Positions 11,363-22,059 of a stretch of DNA of 64,000 nt are shown piece after piece. The notes beneath the pieces are model-generated. The model was not told the origin of the DNA. It did no database searches and saw only the letters and a list, made by a program, of their open reading frames with translations. Source of the DNA: Botryosphaeria dothidea. Lineage: Eukaryota > Ascomycota > Dothideomycetes > Botryosphaeriales > Botryosphaeriaceae. Position 1 is the stretch's first letter, and the number at the start of each line of letters is the position of its first letter. Location: positions 1,302,001 to 1,366,000 of the forward strand of contig WWBZ02000051.1 of the NCBI GenBank assembly GCA_011503125.2, read 5' to 3'. Both the position numbers and the translations under genes were made by a program.

Positions 11363-13445
11363 TCATCCAGACGTAGGTTCCACAATTCCCTCTGAGAATG
11401 TACGTCCCGATGAATGCTTGGACTCCTCGTGCGCATCTATGATTGATGTTGCACCACCCTGGAAACCGAGGCCATAGAAAATGACGAACTTACCACCACC
11501 AGACAAGGTCTCAATCCTATCGGTATCAACCTCAGAGACCTTGTCGTCATTGAACCACCACCACTTGCCGTCCTCCTCCTTGCGCTTGCCGGTAGCCGGG
11601 TCCTTCTGGCCTTCCTTCTTGACGAAAGAGGTGTAATGGCCGCTGTCGGCCGTAGCGCCCTGGTGAGTAATAACACCACGGAGTTCGTACAGACCGGTCT
11701 TGTTGCAGGACTCGTCGGCGATCAGCTTGCTATCGACCAGCTCGAGCAATTCCTTCTTAGCCTTCAAGATCGAAGCAGCGCGCTCAGCCTCGATCTGGGC
11801 GTCAGTCTTGTACTCGACATCTTGCATCTCGACATCGCCGCTGCCGGAGGCCTTCTTCTCGTCCTTCTTGTCCTTGGACTCCTTTTCGCTTGCGGGACCC
11901 TTGCCCTTGACATCCGATGCATTCTCCACATCTTCGCCATGTTGAATACGCTTTCTGCGCTTCCTCGCACGCTCGACGTCTTCTTCCTCCTTCCTGATTT
12001 CTCTGATCTTGTCACGCACCGGAATGACAAGCTTCTTCAGGTCCTCAGAGCAAAACTCGACCGCATCCAGTTCCTGAGGAAAAGTGACCTTCCTCATGAT
12101 CTTTGCCTTTTTGCTCGTATCCCTCCGCCAATCAAAACGCATGAAGTGAACAGGCAAGTACTTCGGAAGTCTCGCAATGCGCGAGGTCTTCGTGTACAGC
12201 GCATTGCGGCCCAGGACTTCGGAGTTCTTCTCGATCTTTTCCTGCATGCCCGCCGAAAGACCTTCGCGCAGATGGTTGACCTCGGCCGTGATGTGGCAGT
12301 TCAGCTTGAAGAATGTATCCTCGCCCTTGACCGGCTCCTCCCCGCCATCCTTTGCGGCTGGCTCGTCGCATTCCATGATCGTCTCGAATTTGCCAGAGAG
12401 GTACTTGTCGATGAAGGACTGGTCCGCCTGTTGGTCGCCTTCCGAACCCTTGATCTTGAGCTTTTGGCGCAGTTGCGAGACAATTTGCGACCATGCTTCC
12501 TCAGCATCTTGCTGGGCATAACCGTGTCCGTCCTTGGCCCTTTGGGCGAATTGAGGGAAGGCGGTCCGTAATGCGTTAAGGAACATCATGGGAGGGAAGC
12601 CTTCTTGAGTCTCGGACATCTGCTTGAAGAGATCGCGCAAGGCCTCAGTAAGATCCGTCGAAGCACCAAGGCCACCAAGACCGAAAGCTCTGAAGTCGCT
12701 GGAGCCAGCGGCACCAGAGGCACTGTTCACTATTAGCACCCAAAGCGTGCGCGATAACAATATAGCCGTAGTCATATCCTACCTCGGCTTGTAGTTGAGG
12801 AGCTCATCCCTCAGCTCCGGGATAGCCTTCAAGGTTTGGAGCGTAGAGTTCATGTAGCAAGTGTTTCCTAAGTTCTGCAGACCAGCAGGAATTGCGCCAG
12901 CGGACTGCGCAGCTTCGGCCTCGGTCATGTCCTCCAAGAATTTGATCTTCTCCTTAGGACGCTCGATCTGGCCCTTGGCGTCTCCCGAAGGCGTGCCCAT
13001 CATCATGAAAGTGTGTCCGGGCTTGACGTTGAGCTTCGAGAGGTCGGTGTCATCCTTGAGCTGGCCACCCTTGACCAGAATCTTCTGGCGCTCGGGCTCG
13101 ACGCCGGTGAGGGAAAAGAGCTGGGACTTGAACGTCTCGCCGGTACTTGAGGGATCGAGTTCGACATCGTACTTCTTTCCCTGATGCTTCACAACCACTG
13201 ATGGCGCAAGTCAGTTAGCAACGTCCATGTTTTCAACGAGGGAAGCAGGGAGGTGAAAGCTGCGGAAGAACCGGCGCGAAGACAGAGAATACCGGCAAGG
13301 ATCCATCCATATGGTGATGCCTTGTGTGGCCCCTCAATCGTGGTAGATGAATGCTTCGAAAGGGCGACGGGGGTACGCGCCACCACGACTTGCTCGACGA
13401 GATGACGCGCGATAGCGGGGCAAGCTTACCTGGAATCGACGCCAT
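11363..13445 (-). CDS. UBP6: Ubiquitin carboxyl-terminal hydrolase 6 (USP14/Ubp6 type)
   Basis: Deubiquitinase that docks on the 26S proteasome lid and trims ubiquitin chains. Three exons (13430-13445, 12783-13197, 11363-12722), 596 residues. Exon 1 is 16 nt, ends in the middle of codon 6, and is followed by a 232 bp intron; splicing gives MASIPVVVKHQGKKYDVEL. Residues about 4-78 form the ubiquitin-like domain that binds the proteasome. The USP domain begins with the Cys box GLQNLGNTCYMNST (catalytic Cys about 119). It ends with the His box HQGATADSGHYTSFV and the downstream WWWFNDDKVSEVD. A lysine/glutamate-rich insert interrupts the catalytic domain around residues 340-400. The gene is divergent from ARPC4. 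Confidence 0.95.
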
Positions 13446-13812
13446 TTTGATGGATGACAGGAGGTATGGAGGTGATAGACGAGGTTCCGGACGTTTGCCC
13501 CGAAGGCAGGTTGACAGCAGCTGGCAGGGCGAGCGGCGAAAGCAACAGAAGGAATGTCGTGGATGGAGAGTTGCCCGGCGATTAGCTCACCGTGCCAAGA
13601 ATGCGGGCTGTCTGGATGCCTGGGGCAACACCGGTGACCGTGTCCGGAGCTTCTTCGGAACGCTTCCAGCCCGCGCATCACCGCCCAAGGGCCCCCGCCT
13701 CACCACATCATACCTCCCCCAGGTCCAGGGAGCTTCTCCGTACCGCCAGCCCAAGCTCCCATCCAACCACCACAAACGCACCGGTCCCGCCTGCCGATTG
13801 CGCCTCGCCAAA
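13446..13812. promoter_or_regulatory. Divergent promoter region UBP6 / ARPC4
   Basis: 367 bp separate the two start codons. Short open frames exist on both strands but none looks coding. Both promoters must lie here. Confidence 0.5.
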
Positions 13813-14581
13813 ATGGTATAATTTCCCGCCCGCCAGCTCTGCATTCACCACCGTAGCTCGCTGACGCCTGGCGATAGTCGCAATCCCTCCGGCCGTACCT
13901 CCAATGCGTGCGCTCCTCGCTCACCGCGGCGCTGTCGCTGTCCAACTTCGCCTCCCAGGCCTCCGAGAGACATAACGTCCCCGAGATCGAGGCCCAGACC
14001 TCGCCCGAAGTCCTCCTGAACCCCTTGACCGTTTCCCGCAATGAGAACGAGCGCGTGTTCATCGAGCCGAGTGTCAACAGCGTGCGCATCAGCATCAAGA
14101 TCAAGCAGGCTGATGAGATCGAACACATCCTGGTCCACAAGTTCACACGATTCCTAACTCAGAGAGCCGAGTCGTTCTTCATTCTGCGGAGGAAGGCCAT
14201 CAAGGTGCGGAGGTTGCCCCTGGGATGCTTTCAGGGCGGTGGAGCTGACGTCTTCTAGGGATACGACATTTCCTTCTTGATCACCAACTTCCACACCGAG
14301 GAGATGTTGAAGCACAAGCTGGTCGATTTCATCATTCAATTTATGGAGGAGGTTGACAAGGAGATTTCGGAGATGAAGCTCTTCGTAAGTGGCACCGGGA
14401 GGATGCGGCGGAAGTCGATCTTTGTGGAGGTGGCGTCTACTTTCGTTACGCATGGGCTAACAATCGCGACAGCTCAACGCTCGCGCACGTTTCGTCGCCG
14501 AGTCTTTCTTGACTCCCGTACGTATTGCACTATCATCCCGCGACGGAGAATGTAAACTAACCAACCCTGTAGTTCGACTGA
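13813..14581 (+). CDS. ARPC4: Actin-related protein 2/3 complex subunit 4
   Basis: Core subunit of the ARP2/3 complex that nucleates branched actin filaments. Five exons: 13813-13815, 13878-14204, 14259-14384, 14473-14517 and 14573-14581; 169 residues, the family length. The coding part of exon 1 is the ATG alone, followed at once by a GTATAA donor. Exon 2 continues [19 protein letters not shown], the conserved N terminus. [40 protein letters not shown] and [14 protein letters not shown] follow almost without change from other eukaryotes. The last exon codes only Phe-Asp-stop, the universal C terminus. Automatic annotation would easily miss both end exons. Confidence 0.95.
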
Positions 14582-14982
14582 AGTGCCAAATAATACAGTG
14601 GATGTACCTACGATATCAGTCTGGAGGAGGGCTAGCGCCTACAGAGGTTGCAGGGCGTTATGGGCAAAGAACAGGCAAAATTATGGAGCCTTTAAACGAT
14701 ATCAGTGAATCGACTACAGCAGGATGGCTGATGTCATATGGCATGATACAACTCAGACTATCGACAATAGAAGACAGTGAGCAAAATCCACACGATTGGT
14801 ATAACTCTGTTGGGCCTCAGGATTTAAGCATGTCACCATCACTTTAACTCTATTTACACTGATTTCACACTTGGCACTAACTGCGTAGCAAAACATTGGA
14901 TTTCTATCGTAAGTTAACCAGCACTCCAACGCTGGGACGAAATTAAATATTTATCTACAACTGTATCCGCCGCGAAAACATC
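14582..14982. other. Convergent intergenic region ARPC4 / GH131
   Basis: 401 bp between the ARPC4 and GH131 stops. AT-rich towards 14880-14960; holds the 3' UTRs. One open frame (14509-14847) overlaps the ARPC4 end and is not supported. Confidence 0.5.
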
Positions 14983-15999
14983 TTACAGAGAGACGCAACC
15001 GTTAGCGCTGTTCTCAACGAAGATGCCGCCGTAGATCTGGCCCTCCTGGAAGCCAGACTCCTGGAAACCGCTGTTGACAACGTCATCAGTGCCGGTGGGC
15101 TTCTTGAGGATGCCAATCTGGAACTGGCCGGCACCGGAATTGTCGTTCTTGAACGGGCCACCAGCCTTCTGGAGGGGCTCAGCGTTCTTGGAGGTGTAGA
15201 TGGTAAGAGTGCTGATTTAATGTCAGAAAATCGAATTCGCATCTGATGGTTGCGAGGAGGTGGAAACTTACTTGGCGGTGTAGTCCAGAGTCAGGGCGAA
15301 GTTCTGCCAGTTCTCAAAGTCGATGGGCGCGTTCCAGAGGAGGTTGGAATCGCGGCCCAGCAGCTGCCACGACTCCTTGTCGGTGCCGTTGGTGCCGATG
15401 CGGTAGCCGGTGTTGAAGTTGAACTGGTTGGTGCTGTAGTCGGCAGCCTCGTGCCAGACGTTCTAGAAAAGCAATCGGATCAGCGGATCTGCGTTTCAAA
15501 TCGCGAAGACCATCGCCAAGCTTACCAGGTACTCGTGGCTCAGGTTGAGCGGCTTCTGCAGGTCCTGCTTGACGCTCCAGTGCAGGGTGACGATGCCGCT
15601 GTCGGACGTGTCATTGGAGCTGTCGGCCGCGAACTGCAGGCCCGCGCGGCGGAAGCCGTACTGCTTCTGGAAGATGGAGTCGTCGTTGATGGTCACTTCG
15701 ATCGGCTTGTACTCGGGCACGTCGAACTTAGACGGCGCGACCTCGGGCACCTCGAGGATCTGCGACCAGGTGACGTTGTTGCCCTTGACGTAGTCGGGGT
15801 TGAAGATGCCATTCTCGGTGTCGAAGGAAGCCAGGGTGGCGTTGGAGGGCACGCGGCCGTCGAGCAGGACGGGGCACTGCGTGGTGTTGATCTGGCGGTG
15901 GCGGAAGGGAAGGCCGAAGCTCTGGCCGTAGGACGGGCGGGATGGCGCGGCCAGGGAGGTGCACGCAAGCGTGGTGAGGAGGACAAGGACCGAAGACAT
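14983..15999 (-). CDS. Secreted glycoside hydrolase family 131 protein (beta-glucanase)
   Basis: GH131 enzymes hydrolyse beta-1,3-, 1,4- and 1,6-linked glucans; they occur in fungi and oomycetes and are often linked to plant cell wall attack. Three exons (15526-15999, 15272-15462, 14983-15211), 297 residues. The start at 15999 is chosen because it opens a classical signal peptide, MSSVLVLLTTLACTSLAAPS; the frame continues upstream but adds a non-hydrophobic leader. Recognisable GH131 features are the LNLSHEYL / NVWHEAADYSTNQF region, the ENWQNFALTLDYTA strand and SGAGQFQIGILKKP near the C terminus. Several N-x-S/T sequons are present. No CBM1 module is visible. The family call is from these motifs. 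Confidence 0.82.
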
Positions 16000-16890
16000 T
16001 TTTGCGCTGGGATGTGACATGGAGAAAGGAATGTAGGTAACACTCAAAGGCTTCAAGCTTTGTACAGAGAAAAAAGAATGAAAGTCCAGCTGCGTAGCAG
16101 TCTCTAAAACGAAAAGATGGTGTTGGGTTGTGGGAGGAAAATTGGTTGTGGGAGAAGGTTTATATTGTCTCTATGTCCGTGACGGGCTATACGGGTCCCG
16201 AACACCTGGACTGACTCTTGGCCGGTTCTACAATGGCATGAGTAGGTTCGAACTAGGCCGGAGGCTCCCGTCCGATCGAATTGATGTTCGAAACAGGAGC
16301 GGCAGGCTCGTGTCCTCTGACTTCGTCCCAGCAGGTTCGATATTGGCAGGGGAATAGGGAGCGATCTGCACAGGCCACAGCCAGGTTGATGATTGTCGGG
16401 CCTCCACCAATCCGCTTGTGGATCTGAGCATCAGTGCCCGAATTAAACTTTTGGCGCGGGGTTGCTTGGGGCTGTTGTGCGGCGGGTAATAGCAGTACGG
16501 TCCGGTGGCCGCCGGCAATTTACCTCTGACCTGCAAGCGCGCTACGGCAATTGAGCGGAGGTGCATCATGGATGATTTTGTTTCATTCTGCTGAGCCCTT
16601 TGGAAAAAGAATGAAATATCAGGCGGAGGGGACCCGACTTGCATGACTCTGCGCGCTGCCTGAGTGCTGCGGTCCTCCTGACTCGTCTGTCAAAGCTGGT
16701 CAACAAGTTGCGACACTGGTGGTCTCCCTAACCCCCCATGAAACCCACTATTCGACTCGCAAGCGAAGAGGCCGGAAGGCGCAGGCGAGGGACGCTGGCA
16801 CAGCTGTTTTGGCAGAACATCTATCTACGGTCTAGAAAAGACAGGCTTTCGCGCATTTACGCCACATACGCACGTCTTCCTGGGCATATA
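16000..16890. other. Intergenic, GH131 promoter side
   Basis: 891 bp upstream of the GH131 gene and downstream of the acid phosphatase. It should contain the GH131 promoter. Short open frames only; nothing distinctive recognised. Confidence 0.45.
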
Positions 16891-18704
16891 TCACTGGTGT
16901 AGAAACGTGATCTTGTCCGGCACGCCCTCGCCAAGTCCGCATTTCTCCCTGAAGTCGCCCAGCTCAGCACCCCTATCTTTAATCTTTTCTGCAAACTTTT
17001 GCAGAGGGCAACTGCTGCCTGGGCCGTTGTCGCAACCCGGCACCGGCACGATTCCGTCATTGATGTTCACGCGCACATAGAACTCCCGGGATGATTTATC
17101 CTCCGAGCCCGGCGGGATGCATGTCAGTCTCTCAAGTATCATACGACCTCCCATAGGTGTGATTTGAGAAGTTTTCCAGGCACGGGTGTCCGCACGATGC
17201 GTTACTGGCAAGTTCTCCTCGTCGTGGAAGAGATCGAATGCAGCGAGCATTGGCACAATATCACCATCATGGACGCTGTGTGCACAAGTCAGCATAGTCC
17301 GACATCGGGACGTGAACAACTTACAAGCTGAAGAAGAAAGGCCCCGCGGAGGGTCCTTCAACCAGGAGATTCGTCGTGGCGTTCAACCACAACCATCCCA
17401 TCAACGCGCCAAACCTGTTTCCAGGGCCAGCGCGATAGAAGTGAATGACATCTCGAGCATATTCGAAGCTCAGCCACTCGTCCCTGGTGAAGACATCACA
17501 CCAGGCGCTGCTACCGCGCACAGTCGTCTCAAAACCGCACATCTCCTGCATGGACCAGATCTCGGTGTCGCTGAACTCAACGTCCGGATTTTGCTTCAGC
17601 AACCTCTTTCGTATGTCGCCAAGGTATGTTGCACGGTACTCAGCAAGCATGCGTGCGCCGTAATCATGACCATATTCCAGGTCTTCGATGTAAGCGAGGC
17701 ATGTATCACCAGGAGTAAGCGTGTCTGCACCAAGATCGTCGGTCTCTGGAATGATGTGCAAGGTGGACGATTTCTCCCAATCGAGGCCGAAGAAACCAGC
17801 TGCAAAATAGCGGGCGGTGTCAATAACACGCGGAGAGTCTCCTGCCCAGAAATTGGTCTTGCCCCTTGACGGTAGCAGATGGTGGTAGCGAGTGCGGAGT
17901 CGGATTCCGGTCGTAAAAGCTCCGAGAACCCCAGAAAAAGGGCCGGTGTTTGTGAGTTGTTCAAAGTCCCGTTGTGGGTCTGGGAGCCGTGAGCTTACGT
18001 ACTACAATTTGATGGGGGGTGTTAGGCCCACATACTTGAGGTAAAGTATGCCCAGTTATTAGCGAATGCCAGGTCGCCCTTCAAGGTGGCATTCATGTCC
18101 TTGATACGCTTCAAAAGATCAAGCTGCTCTATGCGATATCAGCTCTATGCGTGCAGTCCACGTGCTCCGTGGTTAACGTACTACCGCCAGCCTTGAAGGT
18201 AGGGAGTCTTTCGTGGTGTCTTGACATCTTGGACAGTTAGTATAAGAAGCCCACGTGATTTAGTTTGCGAATTTCCAGCCATTGACCATTCCGATAGCTA
18301 TTCCGACTTACCATGTGAACCTGTTCGACCATACAGCCCTCAGGCAACGCAATACCACCATCGAGAATCCCGTCAGCTTTCTCTATCCAAGGTCCATTTC
18401 CTCCCAGATGGTAGAGGATATTCCAATCCTTGCCAATGGTCCCCCCGCCCTGACCCCTGCCCGTAGTTCCTAAATGGGTTCCATCTGATGCAACGAGATG
18501 CCTATCCTTACTCCACCAGCTCGTCCAGCTCGAGGAATAAGGTGTTGAGACGTAATATCCAGAAAGGGAACCTGGGCCATGGCATTCAGAGGCAAAGAAC
18601 GGCAGCTGGAAGGCTGAAGACAAGCCGGTCTGGTTCGCTGCCCAAAGCGCCAGAACCAGGCAGGCAGTGGCAGAAACCAACACGGTTAGGGACCCAGCCA
18701 TCAT
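16891..18704 (-). CDS. Secreted histidine acid phosphatase (phytase-like)
   Basis: Histidine-phosphatase clade 2 enzyme releasing phosphate from phosphomonoesters outside the cell. Five exons: 18312-18704, 18185-18227, 18036-18128, 17325-17979 and 16891-17275; 522 residues. The start at 18704 gives a hydrophobic signal peptide (MMAGSLTVLVSATACLVLAL); an upstream in-frame ATG at 18869 is less likely. HLGGNGPWIEKADG and EQVHM lead into the catalytic loop SRHHERLPT in the 43 nt second exon. The usual motif is RHGxRxP, so the Gly is His here. NPQRDFEQLTNTGPFSG and FTTGIRLRTRY are typical of the family. The proton donor motif HDGDIVPML lies in the last exon, followed by the helix RAWKTSQITPMGGRM and the final Cys pairs. 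Exon 2 may end 3 nt later. It is divergent from the Zn2Cys6 gene. Confidence 0.85.
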
Positions 18705-19646
18705 AGGCCGAGGTAGACGGGTGTGGACAGTGACGAAGGGTGAGATGAACCGAAAACCGAGAGCAGATAAGGTGAACCACCAGACAAAGGATGTGGTACA
18801 AGCTGAGTGTCGCAAGCAAGTACTTGGAATGATGATGGTTGCAATTTTTGGAGAAGAAGCGATCAGCAACTCTTCGCAAACTACAGGCGATGTAGAAGAT
18901 TCGAAATGGCCGTCAATGCGAGCGACGGTGGGGGATTAACGGTTACGGGTTCATTGATGAAACGTGGGCGTGAAGGAGCGGCAATGGCGGCATCCAGAAG
19001 TCCGTCAAGATGGAGAGTGTAGGAGAGAATAAGCCGCGAAGGTGAAGGTCGAAAGCCGGAAAGTGGCATGTGACATCAACAGGAAAAGGGAACGGGAGAT
19101 CCCCGACACGTGGGCGCTGGGCCCTTAGGCCAGATCATCGGGCCGGAGGGCGCCTGGGAGTGCTGCACGGGTCTCGGAGAGCAGCCCGCCAGCCGCAGGC
19201 TTTCAGGCTTTCGGCACACGGTAAAGCGTGATGGGTTTCGGCGCGAGAGATCTGCCTGGGATCCGGGGCAGTCGACGATCGCTCCCGCTTCCGACGCCCG
19301 TCGTGCACAATCCCGGCCAGCGCTGCAGCTGAATCGCGCGCACAACTGCTGTGTATTCCATCGGACAACCTCCCCGTTTCGAGCTCCAACAGAGACAGCA
19401 CCTACGACCATGACGCACGAGGAAAACCGCACATTCGGGATCGTATTCGCTCCCGGCCCGACTTTTCACTTTCACAGCCACCATCATACTTTGCTCGTCC
19501 GGCTCTTAGAGCGGAGTTTGTGTAAATTCCGGCATTGCAGCCTACTTGTAGAACCTCCCTTGCTGTCCCGCTCTTTCCTCAACCCTCGAATTGCCCCTCC
19601 GTGACGTCCGTAACTTGACTGCCGTTCGACCTCGCAGGTGCGCGTC
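18705..19646. promoter_or_regulatory. Divergent promoter region acid phosphatase / Zn2Cys6 regulator
   Basis: 942 bp between two divergent starts. GC-rich and without convincing coding potential. A shared regulatory region is plausible, but I cannot point to a specific phosphate-response site. Confidence 0.45.
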
Positions 19647-22059
19647 ATGGAAACTCAACGAGAGCAGCAGCCGCAGCAGCCGAAACGGAGACGCGTGGTG
19701 ACATCTTGTGCCGAATGCCATCGTCGGAAGCAGAAGGTATTGCAGTCGTGGGCTGATCTTCATCTCAATTGCATTCTAATCCATCTTCAGTGCGACCGTA
19801 AGCAGCCGTGCAACGTTTGCTTAGCTCGCGAGGTACCAGATAAGTGCTACTATGGAGATATCGCGTACGTTGTACTCTTCCTTTGAATCGAACCCCTGCA
19901 ATGCCGAAAGAAAAAGAATTCCCAGGCACGAATGGGTAGAACTTGGGCAAAGGAATCTGTCTTGGTCTACAGCCTGTCTCTGTTGATTTTGTCTTGGGAT
20001 GCCACCTCTTTGGACTCTGTATCGAAATTCACTCTTGAAGTTCTCAAATAGAGCTGAGCTAGTTGCACCCTTGCTGATAAGGAGCACGTAGGCCAGAGGC
20101 TGGTGAACCGCAGCCAAAAAGCACCGGCAATCAGGACGGAATGGGCTATTCTACGCTCGATGGCGCAACTGCTCTCGGCGACTTGAAAAAGGTGTGTGCA
20201 CCGCGTGATTGCGGAGACTCATGATCTAATGGAGAACAGCTCTTGGAAGGAGACAACTTCTTCCGCGCTGCAACATCAAACAACAACAAGACACAGTATG
20301 CAGATGAGGCTGAAGCTAAATACATGGCCTTCATCAAAAAGATTCCTGCACGGAAAATCCTCCAGGAACTGATTGATGTGTACTTTGTCGAGAGCAATTG
20401 GGCATATCCAATCTCCGAACGCCCCTTCTTCAACGAGCTCTTCACAAAATGGGTCTCCCTTGATCCTACTACTACCCGATACACGGGCCTCAAGGGTTTG
20501 ACTCGCGATCTTCAATATTTCCCAGCCCTGCTATTCTCGATGTGCGCAGTCGCTTTGCAGCTCAGCCCGCCGACCACAAGATGCCTCCGGGAGCTTGATG
20601 TAGTGAACGCGACAGCTCGTGATAGGCTGTCAATGAAGATGACTGATATTGCCATGGAAATCATGAATCTCCTAGGAAGACATGATCCTACTCTTAGCGG
20701 TGTTCAGACAGACTTCCTTAGGGCAGTGTGGCTGAAAAATGCGTCTCGAGGAACAGAGGCCTGGCACGCTCTCAGCGACGCAATCAGGTCAGTCGATATC
20801 CCATTCTGTAGTACACACTATGTTGACAGCTCCAGACAAGCTCAAGAAATCGGCCTACATCGTCAGGCCGAGATCCAACAGTCAAGTTGCCTAGAGGAAA
20901 CTTTACGGCAGCTATGGTACGACGAGCACAAAAGACGGATCTGGGTCATTCTGTTCACATGGAACAGGTAAGTTTGAGTCAAACGTCCCAAGTACAGGCT
21001 AACGCGTTCAGCTTCATGGCTTTCGTATTGGGCCGCCCCCGGCAAATCAACATCAGTGATTGCGACATTAGGACACCGATGGACTGCAACATTCCGGAAG
21101 ATCCTTCCAAGAAGGTGCCTCTTGCAACTCCGGTTCCAGGAGATGACGAGATGCCGTCATTCTTCTCCAGTAGCCTTGTCCAGTACGAGCTTTCCAGGAA
21201 GGTCCACGAGATGCGGGAGATGTTTGCGGACAAACCCTACACGAAAGACTACAACGTTGTTTGGAACTTCCACAAGCAAGTCCTGTCAATATTGGAGAAC
21301 GCACAGCCGCTTGTCAGACCGATGAATCCGGATACGTCATTTGATTCGAAGTATCCAATCTTGCCAAAGAAGAGGGAGCAGATTTTCAGTGTTGCAAACA
21401 ACATGATTATGGTCTTGCATCGACCTCACATGTCCATGCATGTTGAAAGCCGGAAAGCGGCGGTGCAAGCTGCCCTCAACAACCTGGATTCACAGGAACG
21501 CTTCTTTAGAGTGAGCGAGCCGCATCACTACAAGCTTTTTGGACTCACCTTCTACACAAATGACGCTGCAATTTTCTTGTCCGCAGTGATTCTCATGTAT
21601 CCTCCAAAAGATGAAGAAGTCAAGAAACGGATCAATGATGCCTTGAAAAAGGCAATCAGCCGGCTCGAAATCATGTCCAAAAGCAATCCCACGGCAAGTT
21701 CTGGAGCTCGAGTGGTCCGCACATGTTATGATAAAGTCAAGGACATCCTGAAGCCAGAAGGAGCAGAATCAACCGGAACTATGTCCTCAACGGAAACTGC
21801 ATGGTCCGGTACTACCATTGCCGAGAACCAGCCTGGGGCGCTTTCGTATCCTACTCATATTGGCAATATACCGGAATTTTCGACTGGGTTGGACGAAACC
21901 CTGGCGTTGCCGGACGACGATCTGACATCTCTGGCCTTTTGGGACGGCAACAACACCTTCGATTCGTCTTATTGGATCAACGAGATGAATCAAATCCCGG
22001 ACCTTGCTCCGGAGGACGATCCCAACAATGAGAGCACATGGGATTCGTTGCTTCTTTAG
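19647..22059 (+). CDS. Zn2Cys6 fungal transcription factor with fungal-specific TF domain
   Basis: Nuclear DNA-binding regulator. Six exons: 19647-19736, 19791-19864, 20092-20191, 20240-20787, 20836-20967 and 21012-22059; 663 residues. The zinc cluster is split by intron 1: CAECHRRKQK on exon 1 and CDRKQPCNVCLAREVPDKCYYG on exon 2 together give the six cysteines (C-x2-C-x6-C-x5-C-x2-C-x8-C). A basic stretch (PKRRRVV) precedes it. The middle-homology/fungal-specific domain occupies about residues 130-480; QAQEIGLHRQ and LWYDEHKRRIWV are its hallmark motifs. The C terminus is acidic and likely an activation region. Intron 2 is 227 bp and could hide a small extra exon. The target genes are unknown; the neighbouring phosphatase is only a candidate by position. 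Confidence 0.88.

Noticed and set aside
16000..16056. Upstream in-frame start for the GH131 protein
   Set aside because: Would place about 19 mostly non-hydrophobic residues before a textbook signal peptide; the ATG at 15999 is better.
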